A stretch of 64,000 bases of DNA, from positions 62,001-126,000 of the forward strand of contig CAWBPA010000025.1 in NCBI GenBank assembly GCA_963790545.1, in the 5' to 3' direction. Numbering within the stretch: the first letter of the stretch is position 1; each line of letters begins with the position of its first letter. The notes beneath the pieces were generated by a model. The model was given only the letters and a program-made list of their open reading frames with translations. It did not search any database and was not told the origin of the DNA. Positions 8,330 to 17,465 of the stretch are shown here, one piece after another. A program made the translations under genes and the position numbers. The DNA is from DATBJG01 sp963790545. GTDB lineage: Bacteria; Acidobacteriota; Vicinamibacteria; Vicinamibacterales; JAMQPK01.

Positions 8330-8806
8330 TTGTGGATACTGATAAGAGTGGGCGTTGCTCACGTCATCCTCTTCGTGCTCGAAGTGGCGACTTCGATTGT
8401 TGCCCGTCAGGAGATGCCCCCCGAGCTGGTCGCTTTGGCCGCGAGGGCGCGAGTTGGGTCTGTGGCTTCCTGGTGTCGCGCGGAATTCCGGTCCGGTCAT
8501 CCCGGGGCATTTGCCGTGGGCCTGACGTCTGCGGGTGGCGGCGGCCGGTACGTCGCGCTCGACTCTGATGACAGCGTGACGGAATTAGGTACATTCAAAC
8601 GAAGCGCAGATCTTTCCTGCTACAGCCGCGCCCAGGCCGAGAAGGTCGCTGTCACCATCAGGCAATCCGACACCATTCAGGGGCACATTGCCCCGCGCTG
8701 GAATACGACGGTCGTGTGCGGGTTCATCGACGACACCGCCGCCGTCTGCTGGCAGTATTCCCCAGACGATCGAGCGTTTGTGGAAGTCGGTGGTTGGGTC
8801 ACGTAG
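8330..8806 (+). CDS. secreted protein of unknown function
   Basis: About 158 residues from TTG 8330; GTG 8348 is an alternative that still leaves a hydrophobic leader (VAHVILFVLEVATSIVA). The mature part has three cysteines (SWC, LSCYSR, VVCGFIDD...VCW) and a regular alternation of charged and hydrophobic stretches. I recognise no family. Confidence is limited because the start is non-standard. Confidence 0.5.
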   Translation: MWILIRVGVAHVILFVLEVATSIVARQEMPPELVALAARARVGSVASWCRAEFRSGHPGAFAVGLTSAGGGGRYVALDSDDSVTELGTFKRSADLSCYSRAQAEKVAVTIRQSDTIQGHIAPRWNTTVVCGFIDDTAAVCWQYSPDDRAFVEVGGWVT

Positions 8807-8936
8807 AAGGGTGGGGAACGAGGTTTCGTGGCGGCGCGTCTTCCGCCTCTGCCAAGGCTTCCGGCGGACCGCCGAAGCGCTCCGCGCGAAGGCTGGTCAG
8901 ACCCGCCGGGGAGTGAGCACAGGCGATATAATCAGC

Positions 8937-8942
8937 CGTCCC
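8937..8942 (+). promoter_or_regulatory. candidate -10 element TATAAT
   Basis: A perfect TATAAT hexamer 39 bases before the GTG start of the following small membrane protein. No convincing TTGACA lies 17 bases upstream, so this is a weak call. Confidence 0.3.
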
Positions 8943-8981
8943 ACCGCTAGATTGCGCCTGAACACCAAGGGGGTTCCAGTG

Positions 8982-9335
8982 GTGAACTTGCCCATCGGTC
9001 CCGACGGTATGTTGATCGTCTACGCGCTCGCCGTATCGGTCGTCGTTGCGGTGCTGAGCTGGCGCCGCGTACGATTTGCGCGTGCAGGCGCTGTGATTGG
9101 CGCGGCAGCTGTCGCCCTGGCACTCGTTCAGTCCTTCACGCTTGATCCCGCCGACTTGGTCCGTCAGCTGGTCCGCGCCTCATTCATCGTCGTGCCGAGC
9201 GTCGTACTGCTCGCGGCGTCGCGCGTCATGTGGGTGGCCCAGCGGGCCTGGCTGCTCCTCCTGGCGGGACCAGTCGCGTTTATCGGGTGCTACGCTGGGG
9301 TTTGCGAAATCTGCTACCGACTCGGGCTAATCTGA
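8982..9335 (+). CDS. small membrane protein, unknown function
   Basis: About 118 residues with three or four hydrophobic segments (LIVYALAVSVVVAVLSW, AGAVIGAAAVALALV, ASFIVVPSVVLLAA, AWLLLLAGPVAFIGCYAG). GTG 8982 is chosen because AAGGGGG lies about nine bases upstream; ATG 9009 is the alternative. No family recognised. Confidence 0.5.
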   Translation: MNLPIGPDGMLIVYALAVSVVVAVLSWRRVRFARAGAVIGAAAVALALVQSFTLDPADLVRQLVRASFIVVPSVVLLAASRVMWVAQRAWLLLLAGPVAFIGCYAGVCEICYRLGLI

Positions 9336-9414
9336 GCGCGTTGCTCCTGATGTGGCGTGATCGCGTCTCAGCGAGTGAAATGGCATCAAGACATGTCATC
9401 CCGATCTGATTGAC

Positions 9415-9709
9415 ATGACGGACTTGACGCTCCCGCGCGTTCCCTCTGACGAAGCGGCTCCGTTCTACCGTGAGTTCCTTGCCGCGTTTCCCGACGGGCG
9501 TGTCGGGAACCATCTGCAGGCCCAGGTGAGCGAACTCGAGAGCCTTTGCGCAAACCTGAGCGACTCGGGAGCGATGTTTCGCTATGCCGAAGGAAAGAGC
9601 ACTCGTCTACATCATTCTGGGGCACGCCGCGCATCATTTTGCTCTCCTGCGAGAGCGCTATCATCTACCCGCCATCGGCCGCTCGCGAGACGGCGATGAT
9701 CCCGCTTAG
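9415..9709 (+). pseudogene. DinB-family remnant with internal deletion
   Basis: The first 62 codons match a DinB/YfiT-like four-helix protein N-terminus (NHLQAQVSELESLCANLSDSGAMFRYAEGK). From about 9610 a second frame encodes the family's last helix (GHAAHHFALLRERYHLPAI), ending at TAG 9707-9709. The joined product would be under 100 residues, against about 150-180 normally, so the second and third helices with the first metal histidine are lost. This is a deletion, not a one-base error. Confidence 0.75.
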
Positions 9710-9749
9710 ACCCGCTCCCAGACGCCCGTTAGGCTTCTGACTGAAGGAG

Positions 9750-10688
9750 ATGCGAACGAGAGTTAACCGACGCGAACTCCTGGGTGGAGTGGGGGGCGCA
9801 GCGATAGCGGCCGTCTGGCGCTCGTCAGTCTCTGCCCAAAGAACAAGGACGAGATTGATTCTGCTCGGCACAGGCGGAGGACCGCGACCGCGAAAGACCA
9901 GTTCCGCCCCTGCGCAGGTCGTTCTGATTAACGGCGCAGCCTATGTAATTGATTGCGGCGATGGTGTCGCTCGCCAGCTCGTGCTGGCCAACGTGCCTTT
10001 GCCGACGGTTCGACATATCTTCCTGACCCATCACCATTCGGATCACAACGCCGACTATGGCAACCTGATCTGGCTTGCGTGGACTGCCGGCTTGCGGACT
10101 CGGGTCGACGCGTGGGGCCCACCGCCGCTCGAAAGGATGACCGAACTGTTCTTCGACATGAACGCTTATGACATCAAGACCAGAATCGCTGATGAGGGTC
10201 GGATCCCGCTCGTCCCGTTAGTCCACGCGCATGAGCTGACCCGAGGAGGGGTCGTGATGCAGGACGAGAACGTCAAGGTCACCGCAGCCGTGGTCCGGCA
10301 TCCACCTGTGGTGCCGGCGTTTGGGTATCGTTTCGATGCGCCCGATCGATCGATCGTCATCTCGGGCGACACGGCGCCCTCCGACGATCTCATCGCACTG
10401 GCCCAGGGTGCCGATGTCCTCGTCCACGAGGCGCTGTACGCGCTCGGTGTTGATCGCCTGGTTGCCGGCGTTCCCAATGCCACGACTCTCAAAAAAAGCA
10501 TAATGTCCCATCACACAACCGCTGAGGACGCCGGTCGGGTGGCGCAGACGGCGGGTGTCAAGACATTGGTTCTCTCTCATTTCGTGCCGGCCGAAGATCC
10601 AGTCGTGACGGATCAGATGTGGATGGATGCGGCTCGCGCCCATTTCCGTGGCGCAATCATTGTGGGCAAGGATCTCATGGAGATCTGA
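9750..10688 (+). CDS. exported MBL-fold hydrolase, RNase Z/arylsulfatase-like
   Basis: A 312-residue protein. The leader MRTRVNRRELLGGVGGAAIA has the twin-arginine pattern. The zinc motif is THHHSDH (93-99), followed by HAHE, a HPPV histidine, SGDTAPSDD near 210 and a late LSHFVPAED. This resembles the RNase Z-like MBL branch that includes phosphodiesterases and arylsulfatases; export argues against tRNA processing. Upstream AAGGAG precedes the start. The next gene begins 38 bases downstream. Confidence 0.8.
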   Translation: MRTRVNRRELLGGVGGAAIAAVWRSSVSAQRTRTRLILLGTGGGPRPRKTSSAPAQVVLINGAAYVIDCGDGVARQLVLANVPLPTVRHIFLTHHHSDHNADYGNLIWLAWTAGLRTRVDAWGPPPLERMTELFFDMNAYDIKTRIADEGRIPLVPLVHAHELTRGGVVMQDENVKVTAAVVRHPPVVPAFGYRFDAPDRSIVISGDTAPSDDLIALAQGADVLVHEALYALGVDRLVAGVPNATTLKKSIMSHHTTAEDAGRVAQTAGVKTLVLSHFVPAEDPVVTDQMWMDAARAHFRGAIIVGKDLMEI

Positions 10689-10726
10689 TGGAAGGCTGTG
10701 AACGTGGTTCCCGACGGAGGACAGAT

Positions 10727-11989
10727 ATGCAGGTTGTTGTTCAACGGTCGATGCTGGTGCTGATGGTGATCGCTCTGGTTGGGGGTGCCGCACGTCTGCC
10801 TGCGGAGGATCGGCTCGTCTCGCCGGAGTCGGTCGGCTTCTCGTCCGACGGGTTAAAGACGTTTCAGAGGACGATGCGCGCGCTGGTGGACGAATCCAAG
10901 CTCGCCGGTGTCACGACGCTCGTTGCCCGACACGGCAAGGTCGTCCACATGGACGCATACGGCGTCCAGGATCTGGCGACCAGGAAGCCGGTCACCAGCG
11001 ACACGATCTTCCGCATCGCGTCGATGACCAAGCCGATCGTAGGCGTGGCGATGATGATGCTCTGGGAGCAGGGTAAGTGGACGCTTGACGACCCAGTAGC
11101 CAAGCACATTCCCGAGTTCGCCGGTCTCAAGGTCGCCACTCCAAACGGCGAGGTCGCGCAGACCAAACCGATGACGATGCGGCAGCTGATGAGCCACACC
11201 GCGGGCTTCGACGTCAACGGGGGATACGCCAAGCACAACATCACGGATCGCGCGCAGCCGCTTCAGTCGATGATCGACAAGCTCGCCAAGCTGCCGCTCG
11301 CTGCCCAGCCAGGCAGTGACTGGCGGTATGGACCAAGCGTTGACATCCAGGGCTACATCGTCGAAAAGTTGTCGGGCGAGTCGCTCGACGTGTTCCTGCG
11401 AAGGAAGATCTTCGAGCCGCTCGGAATGAAGGACACCGGATTCTGGGTGGAGCCGTCGAAGCTGGATCGCGTCACGAGCGTGTTCACCTACGGTCCGGAC
11501 CAGCGCCTCATCACGGCGACGCCCGAGCAACAACGTAACCCCTCGGTGAAGCCGGTGTTTCTGTCCGGCGGCGGCGGGCTGCTCTCCACCACCGACGACT
11601 ACTTTCGGTTCGCCCAAATGATGCTGAACAGGGGTGAGGCCAACGGCACTCGGTTCCTGAAGGGGTCAACCGTGGAGCTGATGCGGACCAACGTGCTCGC
11701 CGAGGGGGTCGCAGTCGATACCTACGGCCCCAGCCAGCCAGGCATCGGCTTCGGGCTGGACTTCGCAATCGTCATGGATCCTGGCGTGGCAAACACCTCT
11801 GAGGGTCGCGGTTCCTTCTACTGGGGTGGCGCGTTCGGCACTTGGTTCTGGATCGATCCGACGAACGATCTCGTCGTCGTCGGGATGATGCAGAACGTCG
11901 GCGGCAGCTCGCCGACCGGCGGCTCACCCCAGGTGCGACCGCTGTCCCGGCGGCTGGTGTATCAGGCGTTGGTGGATCCGAAGAAGTGA
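10727..11989 (+). CDS. serine hydrolase, class C beta-lactamase / esterase family
   Basis: A 420-residue exported protein (signal peptide 1-26). The catalytic serine is in SMTK (99-102) and the general-base tyrosine is probably Tyr201 in WRYGPSVD. The C-terminal FYWGGAFGTWFWIDP block replaces the KTG motif, as in EstB-type esterases and penicillin-binding protein-like hydrolases, so esterase activity is more likely than resistance. ATG 10727 has GGAGG upstream and sits 38 bases after the MBL gene; the pair probably forms an operon. Confidence 0.85.
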   Translation: MQVVVQRSMLVLMVIALVGGAARLPAEDRLVSPESVGFSSDGLKTFQRTMRALVDESKLAGVTTLVARHGKVVHMDAYGVQDLATRKPVTSDTIFRIASMTKPIVGVAMMMLWEQGKWTLDDPVAKHIPEFAGLKVATPNGEVAQTKPMTMRQLMSHTAGFDVNGGYAKHNITDRAQPLQSMIDKLAKLPLAAQPGSDWRYGPSVDIQGYIVEKLSGESLDVFLRRKIFEPLGMKDTGFWVEPSKLDRVTSVFTYGPDQRLITATPEQQRNPSVKPVFLSGGGGLLSTTDDYFRFAQMMLNRGEANGTRFLKGSTVELMRTNVLAEGVAVDTYGPSQPGIGFGLDFAIVMDPGVANTSEGRGSFYWGGAFGTWFWIDPTNDLVVVGMMQNVGGSSPTGGSPQVRPLSRRLVYQALVDPKK

Positions 11990-12028
11990 TTCGGAAGCCC
12001 GATGCCAGGCGGCCCGAAGGTCAGGTCA

Positions 12029-12118
12029 GTGGATCTGGAACTCGATCATATCTTTGTACTGAGTTCGGTGGACGCGCCAGAGTGGATCGGGATCGAGCGG
12101 CCCAGCAGGAGGGGACTC
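12029..12118 (+). pseudogene. possible VOC-family N-terminal remnant
   Basis: GTG 12029 opens LELDHIFVLSSVDAPE, close to the conserved start of a VOC-family protein. It then loses similarity and runs in frame into the DUF1697 gene. If real, it is a truncated gene joined by deletion. It is too short for certainty. Confidence 0.35.
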
Positions 12119-12673
12119 GTGGCACTCGTGGTTCTTCTGAGAGGGGTCAACGTCGGTGGTCACAGGACCTTCAGACCAACCACGCTCACCAAGCAACTGA
12201 AGCACCTCGATGCCGTCAACATCGGTGCGGCGGGCACCTTCGTGGTCCGGCAGCCGGTCACGACGGCGCAACTCCGCGCCGAATTGGCATCCAGGCTTCC
12301 CTTTAAGGCGGAGATCATGATCTGCCAGGGTCGCGAGATTGTCAGCTTGATGTCTCAGAATCATTTCGCGGACCAGCCCATGCGACCCGACATCGTACGC
12401 TTCGTGAGCGTCCTGTCCCAACGCCCTCGGTCGGCGCCGTCGATGCCCATGAGCTTTCCTTCCAGCGGGACGTGGCTGCTGAAGATCCTCGCGAGGGACA
12501 ACCGGTTCGTCTTCGGATTGTACCGGCGCCACATGAAGGTCATCGGCTACCTCAGCACATTCGACCGGCTCTTTGGGGTACCGGTCACCACGCGCAACTG
12601 GAATACCATGACCGCGATCGCCAGGGTCCTCGGTAAGGGAGCGCCCGATCGAGGGCCTCGATTACAGCGATGA
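12119..12673 (+). CDS. DUF1697 family protein
   Basis: About 184 residues starting VALVVLLRGVNVGGHRTF, the DUF1697 signature (L.RGINVGG), and ending with TRNWNTMTAIARVL, the family's conserved C-terminal RNWNT block. Function of the family is unknown. GTG 12119 is chosen because AGGAGGGG lies six to twelve bases before it. The stop overlaps the next start (ATGA). A second, different DUF1697 gene is at 26.4 kb. Confidence 0.8.
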   Translation: MALVVLLRGVNVGGHRTFRPTTLTKQLKHLDAVNIGAAGTFVVRQPVTTAQLRAELASRLPFKAEIMICQGREIVSLMSQNHFADQPMRPDIVRFVSVLSQRPRSAPSMPMSFPSSGTWLLKILARDNRFVFGLYRRHMKVIGYLSTFDRLFGVPVTTRNWNTMTAIARVLGKGAPDRGPRLQR

Positions 12674-13818
12674 TGAAAATGCGACTGCTTGTCTGTAGCG
12701 TTCTCTTGGGATCATCTCTGTCGGTTGGAGTTGATGCGAGTCAGGCACAGGAAGCCCATCCGTACCGGTACGCGTACTACTTGTTTCTCGCTCCACCGGC
12801 CGACTCGTGTGAGGCCTGCTATATTCCGCTCCTTCTCACCTCCAGGCCATTGAGCGAAATGGCCGGAACCACACGGGACGAGACCTGCATTGTCATCACG
12901 ACGTATGAGCGAGACTCAATTGTGAGGGTAGAGCGAACTGTGGTCGTGTCGCCAGCCAACATCACGCCGAAGGAGCGTCATATCCGCTTGCGAGGACGTT
13001 CCTATCGCTATCAGGGAATCGGCGCGGCCGAGGTTCTTCGACTGCTTGAAAATCCAGAGGGGACGATTCCCATTCACCGTACCGTCGGCATGAGGCCGCC
13101 AGCGAAGGCTGAACTCGAGGATCTCGCTGCAGCATTTCGGGCCAGGCCCGGGGAGGTGCGCGTCCTGGCAACCGCAGCCATTAGGATCCCGCTCGACGCA
13201 GTCCGTGCAGAGGCGTCGAACGCGATCGGCCACAACGTCGTGATCGAGTACGGGTCAGCCCGCGGGAACCTCAAGGACGCCGTCATGGCTGGCACTGAGT
13301 TTGACGTCGCCCTGCTCCTGCCGGACGTGGACGAGGAGTTGTTGAAGTCAGGAAAGATCACAACCCGGGGCGTCGTCGTTGGCAAGACGGACGTGGCCAT
13401 CGGGCTGCGCGGAGACGGGACGCCGGACCTCAGTACACCGGACACGATCAAGACGGCAATGCTGAATGCCAGGTCTCTGCGGTGGTCGGATACCGGCGCC
13501 GCACTGCTGACGGTCAACAAGATCCTCGACACGCTGAAGATCCGAGATGCGGTAAAGGCCAGACACAACATCGTGCCGGCCCCCGTACCGCTCGGGCCAG
13601 GCGACTACGAGATCAACATCTATCCGCTGAGCGAGATCCTCGCCAACGGAAGTCTGCGCAACGCGGGCCCCGTGACTGCTGAGCTGCAGGTTCCTGTAAT
13701 CGTCACTGCCACCATTTCGTCAAACACCTTGAACGTCGCGGCCGCCAAGGCCTTGGTCCAGTTCCTTCAGGGAGCTGCAATCGAGCCAGTGCTGGCGAAA
13801 AATGGTTTCAGGCGCTAG
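12670..13818 (+). CDS. secreted fusion: unknown N-terminal domain plus ModA-like periplasmic-binding domain
   Basis: A 382-residue open frame. Residues 1-27 are a signal peptide. About 28-138 look like a complete small exported protein with paired cysteines (DSCEACY), a conserved ITTYERDS block and the ending GTIPIHRTV. From about 155 (VRVLATAAIRIPLDAVRAEA) to the end is a type 2 periplasmic-binding fold of the molybdate-binding ModA kind (VIEYGSARGNLKDAVMAG, DVALLLPD, then ATAAKALVQFL-like). The second part lacks its own leader. Fusion of two genes by deletion is likely; a new two-domain protein is possible. No ABC permease is adjacent. Confidence 0.65.
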   Translation: MMKMRLLVCSVLLGSSLSVGVDASQAQEAHPYRYAYYLFLAPPADSCEACYIPLLLTSRPLSEMAGTTRDETCIVITTYERDSIVRVERTVVVSPANITPKERHIRLRGRSYRYQGIGAAEVLRLLENPEGTIPIHRTVGMRPPAKAELEDLAAAFRARPGEVRVLATAAIRIPLDAVRAEASNAIGHNVVIEYGSARGNLKDAVMAGTEFDVALLLPDVDEELLKSGKITTRGVVVGKTDVAIGLRGDGTPDLSTPDTIKTAMLNARSLRWSDTGAALLTVNKILDTLKIRDAVKARHNIVPAPVPLGPGDYEINIYPLSEILANGSLRNAGPVTAELQVPVIVTATISSNTLNVAAAKALVQFLQGAAIEPVLAKNGFRR

Positions 13819-13825
13819 GAGCGAA

Positions 13826-15394
13826 ATGAAACCCGTGGTCAACAAGAACCTGGAAAACTCGAGGCCCAACCGGCGGACGTTTCTGAGAGTCGCAAGCGGA
13901 AGCGCGGCGATCACCGCCACCATGGGTCGCGGCGTGGCCCAATCTGCTCCACGGGCCCGGCCCGAGGCAACAGCCGCAAGGTCAGCCGATCTCTGTTTCA
14001 TGCGGGCGATAGACCTTGCGGCTCTCATCCGGACGAGGAAGGTGTCGGCGCGCGAGGTCATGACGGCACACCTTGAGCGGATCAACCGACTCAATCCGAG
14101 AATCAATGCCATCGTTGCCAAACTTGACGACGAGAGGTGTCTGGCGCTGGCAGATGCCGCCGATGTGCAGGTTGCGAAGCGGGCGCCGCTTGGGCTGCTC
14201 CACGGCCTGCCGATTGCTTTCAAGGACCTGCAGCCCGCCGTAGGCTTCCCGTTCACTCGTGGTTCCACCATCTACAAAGACGCGATGCCGACAGAGGATT
14301 CGGTGCTCGTCGAGCGGCTGCGGAACGCTGGTGCTGTTCCGATCGGAAAGACGAACACCCCTGAGTTCGGGATGGGATCGCACACGTACAACAAAGTGTA
14401 CGGAACGACGGTCAATCCGTTCGATTACACCAAGACGGCCGGCGGTTCCAGCGGAGGCGCTGGTGCGGCACTCGCCACAGGCATGCTGCCCATCGCCGAT
14501 GGCAGTGATTTGGGCGGGTCCCTCAGAAACCCGGGGAACTTCAATAACATCGTCGGCTTGCGTCCCACGGTGGGACTGGTCCCGTCGGCGCCGAACCCGG
14601 TTCCACTCCTGGGTTTCTCGACGAGCGGTCCAATGGCTCGAACCGTTGCCGACACGGCGTTTCTCTTGAGTGTCATGGCCGGCCCGGATCCGCGGGATCC
14701 GGGAAGTGTTCCATCGGACCCCTCGGTGTTTCGTGGGGCACTGAACCGGAGCTTCCGAGGAACGCGTGTCGCATGGTGTCTGGATCTCGGCGGGCTGCCT
14801 GTGGACCCGAGCGTTGTCGCGGTGCTCGAAGCGCAGCGGAAGACGTTCGAGTCGTTGGGCTGCCTTGTCGAGGACGCATGCCCAGATCTCAGCGGTGCCG
14901 AATCAATCTTTCTGACGATTCGCGGCTTTCGCAGCGCAGCCCTTTACGGACCGCTGTTGACGAATTTCCGCGACCAGCTCAAGCCGGAAGCCATCGGGGA
15001 GATTGAACGAGGACTGGCCTTGACAGCCGCCGACCTCGCTCAGGCGATGATCCAGCATGGGCAGTTGCTGGAGAGGATGCGCCGCTTTCAGGAGAAGTAC
15101 GAGTTCATGCTCTGCGCCGTGAATCAGGTGCCGCCGTTCGACGCTACATTGGACTGGCCAAAGGCCATCGGGGACGTAAAGATGGAGCACTATGTCGCGT
15201 GGATGAGGTCGGCGTACTGGATCACCACGACGTTCCGCCCCGCGATATCCGTCCCAGCAGGGTTCACTTCCGACGGACTGCCGATTGGCCTTCAAATCGT
15301 CGGACGCCATCGAGGTGACTGGTCCCTGCTGCAGATTGCCCATGCGTTCGAACAGTTGACTCACATTGGCAACAGGCGCCCACCCATCACGTAG
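13826..15394 (+). CDS. amidase signature family enzyme, Tat-exported
   Basis: A 522-residue amidase with the complete Ser-cisSer-Lys triad: Lys133 (PIAFKD), Ser208 in TAGGSSGG and nucleophile Ser232 in SDLGGSLRNP. The leader RRTFLRVASGSAAI is twin-arginine-like, so the enzyme probably works outside the cytoplasm. It hydrolyses amide bonds of small molecules; it is not the GatA subunit, since GatB/GatC partners are missing. ATG 13826 is preceded by AGGAG; it overlaps no gene and follows the ModA-like fusion by 7 bases. Confidence 0.85.
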   Translation: MKPVVNKNLENSRPNRRTFLRVASGSAAITATMGRGVAQSAPRARPEATAARSADLCFMRAIDLAALIRTRKVSAREVMTAHLERINRLNPRINAIVAKLDDERCLALADAADVQVAKRAPLGLLHGLPIAFKDLQPAVGFPFTRGSTIYKDAMPTEDSVLVERLRNAGAVPIGKTNTPEFGMGSHTYNKVYGTTVNPFDYTKTAGGSSGGAGAALATGMLPIADGSDLGGSLRNPGNFNNIVGLRPTVGLVPSAPNPVPLLGFSTSGPMARTVADTAFLLSVMAGPDPRDPGSVPSDPSVFRGALNRSFRGTRVAWCLDLGGLPVDPSVVAVLEAQRKTFESLGCLVEDACPDLSGAESIFLTIRGFRSAALYGPLLTNFRDQLKPEAIGEIERGLALTAADLAQAMIQHGQLLERMRRFQEKYEFMLCAVNQVPPFDATLDWPKAIGDVKMEHYVAWMRSAYWITTTFRPAISVPAGFTSDGLPIGLQIVGRHRGDWSLLQIAHAFEQLTHIGNRRPPIT

Positions 15395-15467
15395 GCGCGG
15401 CTCATTCGAAGCCGTTCAGCACGTCTCGAAACAGGAGTTGCCTAAGTTCGGGTTTCGGAGGATTGAC

Positions 15468-15995
15468 ATGACGAACAGAAGCACGATAAGCGTGTGGCTG
15501 ATGCTGGTGGTGTTTGCCACAATCGACTCCGTCGCCGGGCAGCAGCCGGCGGCCGTGGCGGCGGGGCATGCAGCAGGCCCAAGTGCTTCGCAAGAGATTG
15601 CGGCCGACGTACTCGCCTTCGAGCGCGAAATCGAGGCAGCCGTCGTCCGAGGCGATGTCCGTTTCGTGGACGCGGCATCGGCGCCCACCTTCACCTTCAC
15701 ACACGGTGATGGGTGGACCACAGGTGGCGCACCGCTCCGGGTCGACAACCGGGCGGATTGGTTGGCGACGGTCGCCAAATCACCCTATGCGTCGCGCGTG
15801 CTCGACTCGGTGAAGACCGAAGTACATGGAGACGTCGTGGTCACTTACGGACGTTACGTCGGGCGCTTCAAGAACGCCGCCCCCGGACGCAGGCAGTTCA
15901 CCGTCTGGTACCAGCGCGTATACGCGAAGCGCGACGGAAAATGGCAGTACCTCTCGCATCGCACAGTTGATGGTCCCGTTTACGAGAAAGACTGA
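15468..15995 (+). CDS. secreted NTF2-like (DUF4440) protein
   Basis: A 175-residue protein with signal peptide (about 1-23) and one NTF2-like domain: VLAFEREIEAAVVRGDVRFVDAASAPTF then VVTYGRYVGRF and the closing WYQRVYAKRDGKWQYLSHRTV, the DUF4440 pattern. Such proteins may bind or turn over small ligands; no role is shown here. ATG 15468 has GGAGG upstream. Confidence 0.75.
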   Translation: MTNRSTISVWLMLVVFATIDSVAGQQPAAVAAGHAAGPSASQEIAADVLAFEREIEAAVVRGDVRFVDAASAPTFTFTHGDGWTTGGAPLRVDNRADWLATVAKSPYASRVLDSVKTEVHGDVVVTYGRYVGRFKNAAPGRRQFTVWYQRVYAKRDGKWQYLSHRTVDGPVYEKD

Positions 15996-16029
15996 TCAGC
16001 GGCCGAAAGCGTCAGGCGAGAGGCACTCG

Positions 16030-16938
16030 TTGTTTCATCGCTTGTGGAAACCGTGGTTCGTCTACCAACCCATGCAGTTGGTGCGGCGGACCATCGCATC
16101 GATTGTGGCTCCGCCTCGCGGGTACACTCCGCTTCGTACAAGTTGGGGCGTTCCCATCATTGCCGATCCCAGGCGAACAATCGGCCGCAGCATTCTGACA
16201 ACCGGCCTTTTCGATATCGCGGTGTCCGAAGCGCTGGCCCGCCTGATTTCACCCGGGGATACGGTCGTCGATGCAGGTGCGAACGTCGGATATATGACCG
16301 TTCTCGCGTGCGTGGCAGCTGGTCCGGGCGGGAGGGTCCTATCGTTCGAGCCTCACCCCGAGTTGTTTGCCACAGTCCAACAGAATGTTGCGGCCGTTCG
16401 CGGGCAGTTGAACACCGCGCACGTTGAAGCCCACCAGGAAGCACTCGGCGAGCGTATGGGCACCGCAGAACTTCACTGGCCGGTCGACTTCGATTTGAAT
16501 GACGGCACCGCAAGAATCGCTTCAGCGCCCTCGCGGGATGGCCGGAGTGTGACGGTGCGAGTGGTGCCTCTCGACGATGTCTTGGGGGATGCGTTCGCGG
16601 CCGTGCTAAAGCTGGACGTGGAAGGGTTCGAACCGCAGGTGCTGCGGGGTTCAGCTCGTGCGCTCACCGAACGTCGGGTCAGGCACATCGTGTTCGAGGA
16701 CCACGCCATCGCCGAGAGCGAAACGGTCCGGGCTCTGCGCGAGGCGGGGTATCGCCTTTTTTCACTCGGTTGGTCGATGCATGGGCCAGACGTCCGGCCG
16801 ATCGAGGTGGGCAGCCTCGCGACTGCGTATGAGGCGCCGAGCTACATCGCGACGTTGGGGCCCGACGAGGTTCTCACGCGCTGTCGACCCAAGGGCTGGG
16901 TGGTGCTGAGTCGTCGCCTGACCAGGCGCTGCGCCTGA
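16030..16938 (+). CDS. FkbM family methyltransferase
   Basis: About 302 residues from TTG 16030 (GAGAGG upstream); ATG 16072 is an alternative. The SAM site is VVDAGANVGYMTVLA, followed by LSFEPHPELFATVQQN. The FkbM hallmark LKLDVEGFEPQVLRG is present. FkbM enzymes O-methylate polyketides or sugars, often in surface glycan clusters, but no glycan genes flank this one. The protein looks complete. Confidence 0.8.
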   Translation: MFHRLWKPWFVYQPMQLVRRTIASIVAPPRGYTPLRTSWGVPIIADPRRTIGRSILTTGLFDIAVSEALARLISPGDTVVDAGANVGYMTVLACVAAGPGGRVLSFEPHPELFATVQQNVAAVRGQLNTAHVEAHQEALGERMGTAELHWPVDFDLNDGTARIASAPSRDGRSVTVRVVPLDDVLGDAFAAVLKLDVEGFEPQVLRGSARALTERRVRHIVFEDHAIAESETVRALREAGYRLFSLGWSMHGPDVRPIEVGSLATAYEAPSYIATLGPDEVLTRCRPKGWVVLSRRLTRRCA

Positions 16939-17045
16939 GACCGGGTTATGCTGCTTATGTATTGCGGTCAACGCGATAACATCGCGCGCTCCGCAACGCA
17001 GTCCGCGACGTGAGCCAGGGCGTGAGAATCGGAAACGAACACTTC

Positions 17046-17465
17046 ATGAAGATCACGGCACGGGTCGAAAACGCGCAGGATCACCATAACGTCATCCTTG
17101 CGACAGACAAGGTCCGTCACGCGATCAGCATTCCACCGAAGCCTTCTGGCATGGGCTCGAGTGTGAATGGGGGCGAGCTCCTCTTTCTCGCTCTTGCAAC
17201 GTGCTACTGCAACGACATCCATCGCGAAGCGACGAAGCGCGGGATAGAGGTCACGAGAGTCGAGGTGGAGGTCACCGGCGAATTCGGCGCTGCAGGTGAG
17301 CCCGCACGAGGGGTCACGTATCGTGCGAAGGTTGAGGCTCGCGCCAGTGAGAAGGAGATTCGGGACCTGATGGCTCACACGGACCGGGTCGCTGAGATTC
17401 AAAACTCGCTGCGCCTCGGAACGAACGTGACGCTTGTCGACGCCGACGCTAAGCCTATGACATGA
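17046..17465 (+). CDS. OsmC-like peroxiredoxin family protein
   Basis: A 139-residue OsmC/Ohr fold protein. The helix LLFLALATCYCNDIHREA carries the cysteine that OsmC-like proteins use to reduce organic hydroperoxides; the first conserved cysteine position is the C of ATCYC. ATG 17046 gives a typical length; GTG 17010 would add 12 residues. The stop overlaps the next ATG by ATGA geometry, marking the start of a tight five-gene run to 19737. Confidence 0.8.
   Translation: MKITARVENAQDHHNVILATDKVRHAISIPPKPSGMGSSVNGGELLFLALATCYCNDIHREATKRGIEVTRVEVEVTGEFGAAGEPARGVTYRAKVEARASEKEIRDLMAHTDRVAEIQNSLRLGTNVTLVDADAKPMT

Noticed and set aside
9728..9734. GTTAGGC as a complete attC
   Set aside because: No R'' partner or paired arms in the 150 bases upstream; kept only as a possible half-site.
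10727..11989. True beta-lactamase
   Set aside because: The C-terminal KTG-type motif is absent; an esterase-type serine hydrolase is a better fit.
16620..16640. A tRNA T-loop-like GGTTCGAACC
   Set aside because: It lies inside the FkbM coding frame and no acceptor stem surrounds it.
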